Origin: a virus | Virus record (IMG/VR): IMGVR_UViG_3300027896_000105 | Coordinates: 1 to 38,516 of that record | Direction: 5' to 3' (one strand) | DNA: 38,516 nt | Shown here: piece after piece, positions 31,948 through 38,438 of the stretch | How positions within the stretch are numbered: position 1 is the first letter of the stretch | How the letters are laid out: each line of letters starts with the position of its first letter | The notes under the pieces: model-generated | The model's input: only the letters and a program-made list of their open reading frames with translations | The model's database searches: none | What the model was told of the DNA's origin: nothing | Made by a program: the position numbers and the translations under genes

Positions 31948-32504
31948 TAATTCGCTTGATATACATTAAAAATTGGAGTAATAATGCATACTGACTCAGA
32001 AAGAAAGTATTCGTAACCTGACATTCTTACTTCTTTCATCACACCAGTTTCTATATGAGATATACTAACAATGAGATCCTCTTCTAATCCACAATCCTCA
32101 GGAAACTTATGGTTCTCATATAACTCACTATTCGTAAAGAATTCGTAGCAAACATAATTTAACAGAATAAGTTTCATAAACATAGACTGTTCTCGTAGTG
32201 TACTAATCAACGCACCAGTAAATCCGATATTGATGCAGAGATAATGATGAAAAATAATATCAGAAAGTCTTATCTGCTCACAAGAGGGTATTCTGGGAGA
32301 TGGTGGTGAGTTTTTAATAACTTCCACATCAGAAACTTCATTAAGAATGCTGATAATAGAAGACGTAAACGCTATATGCTCCTTCATAACTACAATTATA
32401 GGAGGAATATCTAACCCTCTTGATGTATATAACGCTCCTAACGCTTGCTGTATATCAATTATTGATGCGCAATTTTCGATATCATTATACGAAATGCTTT
32501 CCAT
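31947..32504 (-). CDS. Hypothetical protein
   Basis: A 185-residue, mildly acidic protein with no recognised domain. It has a helical hydrophobic N-terminal half (SIIDIQQALGALYTSRGLDI, IAFTSSIISILNEV), a Pro-rich loop (NSPPSPRIPSCEQ) and a Cys/Phe-rich middle (LNYVCYEFFTNSELYEN). It has no signal peptide. Its stop overlaps the start of the MKTNL minigene. Confidence 0.7.
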   Translation of the reverse strand: MESISYNDIENCASIIDIQQALGALYTSRGLDIPPIIVVMKEHIAFTSSIISILNEVSDVEVIKNSPPSPRIPSCEQIRLSDIIFHHYLCINIGFTGALISTLREQSMFMKLILLNYVCYEFFTNSELYENHKFPEDCGLEEDLIVSISHIETGVMKEVRMSGYEYFLSESVCIITPIFNVYQAN

Positions 32505-32564
32505 AATATAGATAATTTTAAGTCTTTATGAAATATTACCACTCATCAAAGATACAAAATCTTT

Positions 32565-32774
32565 TTAATATTTTAAAATAGAAAATATCATATTCACATT
32601 CTTATAGGATTCAGTTATTGAAGAGAAGTTAGATTTAAAGATAGATTTTAACAAATTAGTTATCTCTAAAAACTGTACCCATGCGCATGTAGTTTTTATA
32701 GATAACGGTGATCGACTCTCGAGTGATAAAGCAGTTGTCTTATAATCAGCTGCTTGCTTCAAATTCAATCTCAT
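32565..32774 (-). CDS. Coupled minigene MRLNL, block copy A
   Basis: A 69-residue protein starting MRLNLKQAADYKTTALSLES. The ATG at 32774 overlaps the upstream stop (ATGA), so I prefer it to an earlier GTG-like start in the same frame. A conserved segment TTCAWVQFLEITN matches ITWAQFLEVNG in copy B at 35807; the rest is diverged. Function unknown. Confidence 0.65.
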   Translation of the reverse strand: MRLNLKQAADYKTTALSLESRSPLSIKTTCAWVQFLEITNLLKSIFKSNFSSITESYKNVNMIFSILKY

Positions 32775-33001
32775 ATTTTCTCCCAACCTAGCGCAGCGTA
32801 GTGTATATCGAAAAGCGAGGTTATAAAGAGAGGTGTTATAAGCCAGATAATATTACCGGTGAGATAACATACTATGGCATGAATAAATGCTTGTGTCTTC
32901 AATCCTCTGAAATATAAGTAGCATGGACCGAATAATAATGACCATAAAACTGAATTTTTAATCTCCACAACTTCCCCTGTTATCTCGTTTTTGTATTTCA
33001 T
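32771..33001 (-). CDS. Two-helix membrane protein (DUF2628-like), block copy A
   Basis: A 76-residue protein: a polar N-terminus (MKYKNEITGEVVEIKNS), first hydrophobic segment with the pattern LWSLLFGPCYLYFRGLK, and second segment IVCYLTGNIIWLITPLFITS. The L-W-x-x-L-F-G-x-x-Y motif resembles DUF2628-type small membrane proteins. It is about three quarters identical to copy B at 35986. It lies between the phosphoesterase and the MRLNL minigene in both copies. Confidence 0.75.
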   Translation of the reverse strand: MKYKNEITGEVVEIKNSVLWSLLFGPCYLYFRGLKTQAFIHAIVCYLTGNIIWLITPLFITSLFDIHYAALGWEKI

Positions 33002-33007
33002 TTAATT

Positions 33008-33766
33008 TTACACGTTTACTGTTAATAGAGGATCATAAGAGCTACCTTCAAAATAATAACCGACAGGATTACATATCACTTCACATCCACTTATCTTGTA
33101 ACTACAACAATCATGATGATGCCCATGAATCCAATAATCCACTCTTTCAACCATATACTCTAATTCTGAGCAATATAATCCGTTATATTTGTTACCTTTA
33201 TACTTATTATTAACACTCTGGAAAGATGGTGAGTGATGAGTTACAATTATCACCTTATAATCTAACATTTTAAAGTAATTACATTTATAACTCAAAATAC
33301 GTTTCTGTTTATTATGCAAAGATAAGATCTTTTTCGGAAGAATTCTACGAGTTTTATTGTCAAAGATACAATCATAATCAGGAAAATCTAACTGAGCTTG
33401 AACCATAAGAAGTGGATTATTTTTATCAAAATCAGTCCAAAGAGTCTCTCCTATGATAGCAAGTTTTTTACTAGGAAGAATCAATTCATGAGAATAAAGA
33501 TTTAAATACTCATCTGTAGGAATAATCTGATCAAGTGTTCCACCATAATATTCATGATTGCCTGTCACCCAGAATACGAATTTAAATCTATTACAAAGAG
33601 ATTCAATGAATAGTATATTCTTATCAAGTCTAACTAACTCACATAAATCTCCTGCTATGATGAGAATAGTATCTTTTTCATCCTCTAAAACAGGAAGCTC
33701 GAAATCTCTTTTATACTTATTACGATATTGATCGTTATGAATATCACTTAAGATTCTGATTTTCAT
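33008..33766 (-). CDS. Calcineurin-like metallophosphoesterase, block copy A
   Basis: A 252-residue phosphoesterase from the ATG at 33766. All metal-ligand motifs are present in order: MKIRILSDIHNDQY (D-x-H), IIAGDLCELV (G-D), WVTGNHEYYGG (G-N-H-E), IIVTHHSPSF (H) and WIHGHHHDCC (G-H-x-H). It is expected to cleave phosphomono- or diesters with two metal ions; nucleotide signals or nucleic-acid ends are possible substrates. Copy B at 36221 is highly similar throughout, and both look active. Confidence 0.88.
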   Translation of the reverse strand: MKIRILSDIHNDQYRNKYKRDFELPVLEDEKDTILIIAGDLCELVRLDKNILFIESLCNRFKFVFWVTGNHEYYGGTLDQIIPTDEYLNLYSHELILPSKKLAIIGETLWTDFDKNNPLLMVQAQLDFPDYDCIFDNKTRRILPKKILSLHNKQKRILSYKCNYFKMLDYKVIIVTHHSPSFQSVNNKYKGNKYNGLYCSELEYMVERVDYWIHGHHHDCCSYKISGCEVICNPVGYYFEGSSYDPLLTVNV

Positions 33767-33924
33767 TTTTATTTGAGTTAGTAATTTTGTGATAATAATA
33801 TACAACGTATGATAACGTATAAACAGTAAATGTTACAATAAATATTTGTTGCAATACCGAGCGCTAGTGAGACTGAATATACTAATAATATTACTACGAA
33901 CATTATTAAGAATATCTCAAGCAC
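33744..33924 (-). pseudogene. Frameshifted copy of the small membrane protein, block copy A
   Basis: The equivalent gene in copy B (36957-37172) encodes a 71-aa membrane protein. Here the start is GTG, giving MLEIFLIMFVVILLVYSVSL in one frame. The C-terminal part (VVYYYHKITNSNKNENQN) lies in a different frame, and the middle is shorter. Read from GTG it would stop after 48 residues. A deletion with frameshift is the simplest explanation. Confidence 0.75.
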
Positions 33925-34189
33925 TGAGCTTTGATTTTTTTTGTTCACCTCGTACTCTTTTATTTTCTTTTTTTATCAATATAAGTTTACGATCTTGCAT
34001 TTCATTCCACCACACTTCACGTTCAACACTATTATCAGCACTTGCAATAGTCTCAACTCTCTCTATACATATAAGAAGATTTCTAGCAGACTCTGTACGA
34101 TTCTGAATCGCTGGTCTTATTAAAATCATATACTTTTTTTCAGCTGAAAACTTATTACTGAAACGTTCTGGTATTAAACCCTCTATCAT
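33917..34189 (-). CDS. Hypothetical protein MIEGL, block copy A
   Basis: A 90-residue, charged, probably helical protein: MIEGLIPERFSNKFSAEKKY, then MILIRPAIQNRTESARNLL, EREVWWNEMQDRKL and a basic tail. It is about 80% identical to copy B at 37174. It is first in its block. The stop is later than in copy B, because the TAA there is CTC here, so it overlaps the degraded membrane gene. Function unknown. Confidence 0.72.
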   Translation of the reverse strand: MIEGLIPERFSNKFSAEKKYMILIRPAIQNRTESARNLLICIERVETIASADNSVEREVWWNEMQDRKLILIKKENKRVRGEQKKSKLSA

Positions 34190-34217
34190 AACTTTTCTTT
34201 TAAATGTTATTCTAACC

Positions 34218-34239
34218 TAAATATAATAAATTTTGTTAA
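34218..34239 (-). repeat. 22-bp upstream element, copy 1
   Basis: The minus strand TTAACAAAATTTATTATATTTA is identical to 38413-38434, and the similarity extends with mismatches to ~33 bp. Here it ends 29 bases before the MIEGL gene start, a plausible promoter position; no consensus -35/-10 spacing is evident. Confidence 0.7.
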
Positions 34240-34248
34240 AACATCATA

Positions 34249-34434
34249 CTATAGATCACACATTATAACAAAATCTGTCAGAGGTTTGGTAAAAGTTATG
34301 TATATCCAGTAATATACAAGAGAAAACACTATATCTCTTAGTGGCATAGTAATTTTTTTTTCATCAAGATAATCTGAGATTGCTAGCATATGAATTGGTC
34401 TAGTACGACATAAGTTGTTTAGATTAAGTTTCAT
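34249..34434 (-). CDS. Coupled minigene MKLNL
   Basis: A 61-residue ORF from the ATG at 34434, which overlaps the upstream stop (ATGA). It reads MKLNLNNLCRTRPIHMLAIS and has a hydrophobic middle (FSLVYYWIYITF). A longer frame extending upstream is rejected in favour of the coupled start. Function unknown. Confidence 0.6.
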   Translation of the reverse strand: MKLNLNNLCRTRPIHMLAISDYLDEKKITMPLRDIVFSLVYYWIYITFTKPLTDFVIMCDL

Positions 34435-34640
34435 CTGAATGGGTGAAGTGTATTTGTTACACAATTAAGTATATTTAAGGAGTCATTTTCATCGAGATTA
34501 TTGTTAGATAGAGAACGAATAATACTAGCGGTTACTTTCTCGTATCCTAGTGTTATGATATAGTTATTCGAAAGCTCCATATCATTTACTATGAATTCAA
34601 TATCATTTTGAGATGGTTTATATTCAAAATAATAGATCAT
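34431..34640 (-). CDS. Small hypothetical protein
   Basis: A 69-residue ORF from the ATG at 34640 (MIYYFEYKPSQNDIEFIVND); a TTG eleven codons earlier is possible. Acidic, with no recognised domain. It is coupled to the MKLNL minigene by a 4-base overlap. Confidence 0.5.
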   Translation of the reverse strand: MIYYFEYKPSQNDIEFIVNDMELSNNYIITLGYEKVTASIIRSLSNNNLDENDSLNILNCVTNTLHPFR

Positions 34641-34799
34641 AGATGGTCCAATGTGAGAACCTTCTCTTCTCAATGACTAGAATTGAAAACATTTTGTATC
34701 TTATCAATAACTTTAACTAAAAAATAAACATTCTTTAATAGAATATAGTGTTCGGAAGGAAACGATAATACTAACAAATATAAGTTGTTATAAACTGTT

Positions 34800-34983
34800 T
34801 CAAGTTAGATATTCATCTTTCCATCGTCTTATACGAACTATTTCTTCTTCTTTTATGAGTTTTAAGTTATTAATTATATAGTAGATCTCACATTCTATAA
34901 GGGTTTTTTTTTATATCAACACTACTTATATCCGGAACTCTTGTTGAACGAGTGATTATGATACATTTTAAATTGAGTTGCAT
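34800..34983 (-). pseudogene. Minigene MQLNL broken at an A9 run
   Basis: It starts MQLNLKCIIITRSTRVPDIS and stops after 31 residues. One base removed from the A9 run (plus-strand T9 near 34904-34912) would join it to CEIYYIINNLKLIKEEEIVR and DEYLT, giving about 60 residues. This is a homopolymer indel: true mutation, sequencing error or, less likely, +1 slippage. The stretch 34641-34799 below shows no gene I can support. Confidence 0.5.
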
Positions 34984-35120
34984 AATCTTGTTAAACCTTG
35001 TATTTTTTAAATTTTTTAATGATATTAGTAGTGAATGTACACATCCGCATTTGATTAAAATAATTTTAAATCATATAATTACTTTACTAATATTCGAGAA
35101 CTCAAACACATAGCTTACAT

Positions 35121-35273
35121 TCATACCCCCTCTATTTTTATCACTTCTATATTCAATCGAAAATAAGTAGAATAAGATGATAATAACCACCATAGTTCCG
35201 GAGATATCAGTTCAACGAAAATTTGTTTAAATTTATGTTGAAGGCAGAAGACTTTTTCAAGATTAATATTCAT
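35121..35273 (-). CDS. Coupled minigene MNINL
   Basis: A 50-residue ORF starting MNINLEKVFCLQHKFKQIFV, overlapping the end of the upstream gene by 11 bases (the upstream codons TAT GAA TAT TAA contain ATGAATATTAAT). It has no known domain. Below it, 34984-35120 contains only short broken frames, including a 17-codon ORF coupled to this stop. Confidence 0.55.
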   Translation of the reverse strand: MNINLEKVFCLQHKFKQIFVELISPELWWLLSSYSTYFRLNIEVIKIEGV

Positions 35274-35505
35274 ATAAACTCCATTGAAGCAGTCTAGTCT
35301 CTATTCGGTTAGTTTTTGTATAATGGTATACTAAACTAATCTCTTCATCTATCTTCACTGCAGCATTTAACATAAATTCACTATATTCACCATCTTTATG
35401 TAATCTTATAAAGTCGTGACGTCTCTTAGTATTTTCTTCATCGTTATATGATAAAATATTAACAATATTAAAATGACTGCTAGCTTTTTGAAGATTAATT
35501 TTCAT
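35263..35505 (-). CDS. Coupled minigene MKINL
   Basis: An 80-residue protein starting MKINLQKASSHFNIVNILSY, charged in the middle (DEENTKRRHDFIRLHKDGEY) and ending RLLQWSLYEY. Its ATG lies inside the last codons of the upstream gene (11-base overlap), and its own end contains the next start in the same way. Function unknown. Confidence 0.62.
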   Translation of the reverse strand: MKINLQKASSHFNIVNILSYNDEENTKRRHDFIRLHKDGEYSEFMLNAAVKIDEEISLVYHYTKTNRIETRLLQWSLYEY

Positions 35506-35686
35506 AATAAATCTTAACAGCTTCTGATATTAAACCGAAATCACGATTATTTAATTTATCAACACCTATCCACATAGAGGTACCATAGTAACCCAAAGAA
35601 CCAGAGTAAGAGATCAGACGTGATGGTCTACATACACCGTAAATTATATTAGCTATGTGAATTAAATTATATAAATCAATTTTCAT
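35495..35686 (-). CDS. Coupled minigene MKIDL
   Basis: A 63-residue protein starting MKIDLYNLIHIANIIYGVCR and ending RDFGLISEAVKIYYEN. The C-terminal block is repeated in the degraded ORF immediately upstream (RDFDLISEAVKIYYEN), pointing to tandem duplication. It overlaps both neighbours by about 11 bases. Function unknown. Confidence 0.62.
   Translation of the reverse strand: MKIDLYNLIHIANIIYGVCRPSRLISYSGSLGYYGTSMWIGVDKLNNRDFGLISEAVKIYYEN
35497..35547 (-). repeat. 51-bp direct repeat at a stop/start junction, copy 1
   Basis: It matches 35678-35728 with two mismatches at a spacing of 181 bp. Each copy covers a C-terminal LISEAVKIYYEN, the stop codon and the overlapping start of the next minigene. 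Confidence 0.9.
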
Positions 35687-35735
35687 AATAAATCTTAACA
35701 GCTTCTGATATTAAATCGAAATCGCGATCTCCATT
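35676..35735 (-). pseudogene. C-terminal remnant of a minigene
   Basis: Encodes NGDRDFDLISEAVKIYYEN then TGA, the C-terminus of a paralogue of the MKIDL gene, but an in-frame stop lies just upstream. A short frame further upstream (TIAKLAHASKHISS) in a different phase may be the displaced N-terminal part. Confidence 0.65.
35678..35728 (-). repeat. 51-bp direct repeat at a stop/start junction, copy 2
   Basis: Partner of 35497-35547, with two mismatches (T/C and G/A). It spans the end of the degraded minigene and the start of MKIDL. Confidence 0.9.
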
Positions 35736-35806
35736 TCATACTACTTATATGTTTTGAAGCATGTGCAAGTTTAGCTATTGTCTCGAAATATAATGTTTTT
35801 TACTAT

Positions 35807-35989
35807 TTACATGTAACCGTGTAAGATTAATTTTAGCTTATAATACATATCTGCTGTATTACCATTTACCTCTAAAAACTGAGCCCATGTAATAGTTTTT
35901 AGAGGTAACAACAAAGCATCATACAGTCGGTCCCCGAAGATATTTTTATTTGTTCTTAAGCCATCTCTATGCTTCAAATTCAATCTCAT
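35807..35989 (-). CDS. Coupled minigene MRLNL, block copy B
   Basis: A 60-residue protein starting MRLNLKHRDGLRTNKNIFGD from the ATG at 35989, which overlaps the upstream stop (ATGA) exactly as in copy A. The segment ITWAQFLEVNG is shared with copy A at 32565, and the tail differs. Function unknown. Confidence 0.65.
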   Translation of the reverse strand: MRLNLKHRDGLRTNKNIFGDRLYDALLLPLKTITWAQFLEVNGNTADMYYKLKLILHGYM

Positions 35990-36216
35990 ATTTTCTCCCA
36001 CCCCAGCACTTGATAGTGAGCGTCAAAAACTTGGTTTATAAAAAGTGGTGTTAAAAGCCATGCAATACCACCGGTAAGAAAACATGCTATAACATGCATA
36101 AATGCTTGTGTCCTCAGTCCTTTGAGGTATAAGTAGCACGACCCGAATAGTAGTGACCATAAAATTGGGTTTTTAATCTCTACCACTTCTCCTGTTGTTT
36201 CATTTTTATATTTCAT
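35986..36216 (-). CDS. Two-helix membrane protein (DUF2628-like), block copy B
   Basis: A 76-residue partner of the 32771-33001 gene with the same length: MKYKNETTGEVVEIKNPILW, LLFGSCYLYLKGLRTQAF, then ACFLTGGIAWLLTPLFINQ. Both hydrophobic helices and the L-F-G-x-x-Y motif are kept, and most changes are conservative. Its presence in both blocks suggests it works with the phosphoesterase, possibly at the inner membrane. Confidence 0.75.
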   Translation of the reverse strand: MKYKNETTGEVVEIKNPILWSLLFGSCYLYLKGLRTQAFMHVIACFLTGGIAWLLTPLFINQVFDAHYQVLGWEKI

Positions 36217-36220
36217 TTTT

Positions 36221-36979
36221 TTATATGTTTATTGTTAATAGAGGATCAAAAGAACTACCTTCAAAAAAATAACCAGCGGGATTACATATCACTTCACAGT
36301 CACTTATCTTGTAACGGCAACAATCATGGTGATGACCATGAATCCAATAATTAGCATTTTGAACCATATATTCTAATTCTGAACAATATAATCCATTATA
36401 ATTGTCACCTTTATACTTAACATCAACACTCTGATAAGATGGAGAGTGATGAGTTACAATTATCACCTTATAATCTAGCATTCTATAATAATTACATTTA
36501 CTACTCAAAATTTGTTTCTGTTCATTATGTAAAGATAAAATTTTTTCCGGAAGAATTCTACAATCTTTATCGTCAAAAATATAATCATAATCAGAATACT
36601 CAAATTGAGCTTGAACCATAAGAAGAGGATTCTTCTTATCAAAATCCGTCCAGAGAGTTTCTCCTATGATAGCAAGTTTTTTACTAGGAAGGATGAGCTC
36701 ATGTGAGTATAGATTCAAATACTCATCTACAGGAACAATTTGATCAAGTGTTCCGCTATAATATTCATGATTGCCTGTCACCCAGAATACGAATTTAAAT
36801 CTTACACATAGCGATTCAATGAATGATATATTACTATCAAGTCTGGACAATTCACACAAATCACCAGCTATGATAAGAATAGTATCTTTTTCATCTTTTA
36901 AAACAGGAAGCTCGAAATCTTTTCCATATTCCTGTTGATAATGGTCATTATGAATATCACTTAGAATTCTGATTTTCAT
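36221..36979 (-). CDS. Calcineurin-like metallophosphoesterase, block copy B
   Basis: A 252-residue enzyme from the ATG at 36979, the same length as copy A. Motifs are intact: RILSDIHNDHY, IIAGDLCELS, WVTGNHEYYSG, IIVTHHSPSY and WIHGHHHDCC. Differences from copy A are scattered over the surface and conservative in the core, indicating selection to keep both active. The start overlaps the end of the upstream membrane gene by 23 bases. Confidence 0.88.
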   Translation of the reverse strand: MKIRILSDIHNDHYQQEYGKDFELPVLKDEKDTILIIAGDLCELSRLDSNISFIESLCVRFKFVFWVTGNHEYYSGTLDQIVPVDEYLNLYSHELILPSKKLAIIGETLWTDFDKKNPLLMVQAQFEYSDYDYIFDDKDCRILPEKILSLHNEQKQILSSKCNYYRMLDYKVIIVTHHSPSYQSVDVKYKGDNYNGLYCSELEYMVQNANYWIHGHHHDCCRYKISDCEVICNPAGYFFEGSSFDPLLTINI

Positions 36980-37172
36980 TTTTATTTGATTTAGTGATTT
37001 TGTGATAATGATATATAATATACAATAAAATATATACAAAATATACAGCAATAACTATTAATACAAATGTTTTTATGAAAAAAAATAAAATAGGTATTAT
37101 AATAACTAGTGCTAGTATAACTGTATAAGCTACTATTACTAATAAGAACGCTGTTAAAAATGTTTCAAGCAT
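36957..37172 (-). CDS. Small hydrophobic membrane protein, block copy B
   Basis: A 71-residue protein with two long hydrophobic segments (FLTAFLLVIVAYTVILALVI and FVLIVIAVYFVYILLYII) and a basic tail (YHYHKITKSNKNENQNSK). Copy A at 33744 is frameshifted, so this is the only intact version. It lies one base after the MIESL gene. Membrane location is clear; function unknown. Confidence 0.7.
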   Translation of the reverse strand: MLETFLTAFLLVIVAYTVILALVIIIPILFFFIKTFVLIVIAVYFVYILLYIIYHYHKITKSNKNENQNSK

Positions 37173-37173
37173 T

Positions 37174-37437
37174 TTACCTTGATTTTTTTTGTCTATCTCG
37201 TAATCTCTTATTTTCTTTTTCTATCAACACAAGTTTATGATCTTGCATCTCATTCCACCACACTTCTCGCTTGACACTACTATCAGTATCTGCAATAGTC
37301 TCAACCCTCTCTATACATGTGAGAAGATTTCTAGCAGATTCTGTACGATTCTGAATCGCTGGCTTTATTAAAATCATATACTTTTTTTCAGCGGAAGCCT
37401 TTTCCTGAAAATGCTCTGGTATTAAACTCTCTATCAT
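37174..37437 (-). CDS. Hypothetical protein MIESL, block copy B
   Basis: An 87-residue charged protein: MIESLIPEHFQEKASAEKKY, MILIKPAIQNRTESARNLL, KREVWWNEMQDHKL. It is about 80% identical to copy A at 33917. An AAGGTG sequence lies 7 bases before the ATG, a usable Shine-Dalgarno. It is first in its block. Function unknown. Confidence 0.72.
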   Translation of the reverse strand: MIESLIPEHFQEKASAEKKYMILIKPAIQNRTESARNLLTCIERVETIADTDSSVKREVWWNEMQDHKLVLIEKENKRLRDRQKKSR

Positions 37438-37471
37438 AATGCACCTTTTTTAATTTAGTTAAATAATTAAC

Positions 37472-37789
37472 TCATATACCTAGGGCTATGATTTCGTCGT
37501 CTGTTAAGATTTTAAATACGTCTTTAATATCAGACAACTTATTCAATGCTGATATTTTTAATTCTTGCTTTAATATATCATAGGTAATTTCTTTTTCATC
37601 AATGTTAAGTTGTTCTTCTAAAAGAAACATTTCAACGTCATCGTATATGCATGAAAATTTAACGCTGAATGTATGAGTTTTCAATTCTTTTGATACAATG
37701 CATTCGGTATTATTGCTATTGAATTGAATGTCATAACCTAGAATAACAGCTTTTTTAATATTTTTCCTCAAAGTGTCAATATAACTCAT
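37472..37789 (-). CDS. Hypothetical protein
   Basis: A 105-residue acidic protein starting MSYIDTLRKNIKKAVILGYD, with a beta-type middle (THTFSVKFSCIYDDVEMFLL) and helical end (DVFKILTDDEIIALGI). It has no recognised domain. It lies in the segment between the 22-bp element at 38413 and the duplicated block and has no counterpart in copy A. Confidence 0.65.
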   Translation of the reverse strand: MSYIDTLRKNIKKAVILGYDIQFNSNNTECIVSKELKTHTFSVKFSCIYDDVEMFLLEEQLNIDEKEITYDILKQELKISALNKLSDIKDVFKILTDDEIIALGI

Positions 37790-37808
37790 AATAACTAGAT
37801 TAAAATTT

Positions 37809-38051
37809 TTAGTTAGCTCTTAAATCTTCTATTGTGAGGAATTGCTCTGCTATCTTGAGTTCTTCAACCACTTTTTGCATTACGATGCCTTTAGTAAAAA
37901 ACGTACATGCAAGCGTTAGTTCCCATCCACTCATTTCTTCATTCGTCAATTTTTCCGTTTTTTCAACCCACTTGATGAACATATTATAATAATGTTCGTT
38001 TATTTTTTTCAGTTCATCTAATTCCTTTGAAATAGTGTTATTCTTTTTCAT
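37809..38051 (-). CDS. Small hypothetical protein
   Basis: An 80-residue helical protein from the ATG at 38051, chosen because GGAGA lies 7 bases upstream; an in-frame extension to 38153 would run into the structured RNA region and is rejected. It reads MKKNNTISKELDELKKINEH, then WVEKTEKLTNEEMSGWELTL and ACTFFTKGIVMQKVVEELKI. No known domain. It directly follows the RNA candidate on the same strand. Confidence 0.65.
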   Translation of the reverse strand: MKKNNTISKELDELKKINEHYYNMFIKWVEKTEKLTNEEMSGWELTLACTFFTKGIVMQKVVEELKIAEQFLTIEDLRAN

Positions 38052-38154
38052 GATTCGTCTCCAATTTTTATAAATAACCGGCATTCTTAACATTTTGTTC
38101 CTTAGTATTCGGGTATAACCCCTTGTAAATAACTCCATTGCATTATGAAGCAAT

Positions 38155-38400
38155 AGAAATCTTCCCTCGACCTGGGCATCACCTTAAGCTATTAGAACTG
38201 GGAATGCATTCTAACGCGCTTAGGCTTCTTGTTAGAAACCAATGGATACCGGCTGCTTATTCTGTTTTCATAATTACTTTTGGAATAAGCGATCTTATCA
38301 ACCACTAAATCATCTCAATAACAAGATGATGACCTAATCAAACTTTTGGAATGACCAAGCCCTTAAGTCTTTAGCTTAAGGGTGATTGACTATATCATAT
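38155..38400 (-). ncRNA. Candidate structured non-coding RNA of unknown class
   Basis: This ~245-base segment has no ORF I can support and is clearly richer in GC (almost half over 38161-38240) than its ~25-30% flanks. Perfect inverted repeats are CCCTTAAG/CTTAAGGG (38360-38367 with 38375-38382), ATCATCT/AGATGAT (38309-38315 with 38324-38330), GCTTATTC/GAATAAGC (38255-38262 with 38283-38290) and TTCTAAC/GTTAGAA (38209-38215 with 38231-38237). A palindrome GAATGCATTC lies at 38202-38211. A long-range pairing CCATTG (38135-38140) with CAATGG (38240-38245) is possible. Minus strand is inferred from flanking genes. No tRNA, tmRNA, RNase P or SRP signature was found. Confidence 0.55.
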
Positions 38401-38412
38401 TCTAATTACTAT

Positions 38413-38434
38413 TAAATATAATAAATTTTGTTAA
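38413..38434 (-). repeat. 22-bp upstream element, copy 2
   Basis: Identical to 34218-34239. Here it lies just upstream of the structured RNA candidate and just after the stop of the partial gene at the window edge. It could be the RNA promoter. Confidence 0.7.
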
Positions 38435-38438
38435 GAGG

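Noticed and set aside
34888-34983. Programmed frameshift in the MQLNL minigene
   Set aside because: The -1 frame stops at once; only a +1 shift restores the frame, and no stimulating structure is evident. An indel or sequencing error is simpler.
37809-38153. 114-aa ORF starting at 38153
   Set aside because: The N-terminal extension lies in the structured RNA region; the internal ATG at 38051 has a good Shine-Dalgarno and was used instead.
38380-38400. GATATAGTC on the minus strand, resembling the P7 strand of group I introns (AGATATAGTC)
   Set aside because: No matching P3/P8 stems or partner GACTA segment precede it within the window, and no interrupted gene flanks it. Kept only as one possible explanation for the structured RNA.
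38155-38400. Guide-scaffold RNA of an IscB or TnpB element
   Set aside because: The ORF downstream (80 aa) shows no PLMP, HNH or RuvC motifs, and I could not match the RNA to a remembered scaffold. It needs an Infernal search.
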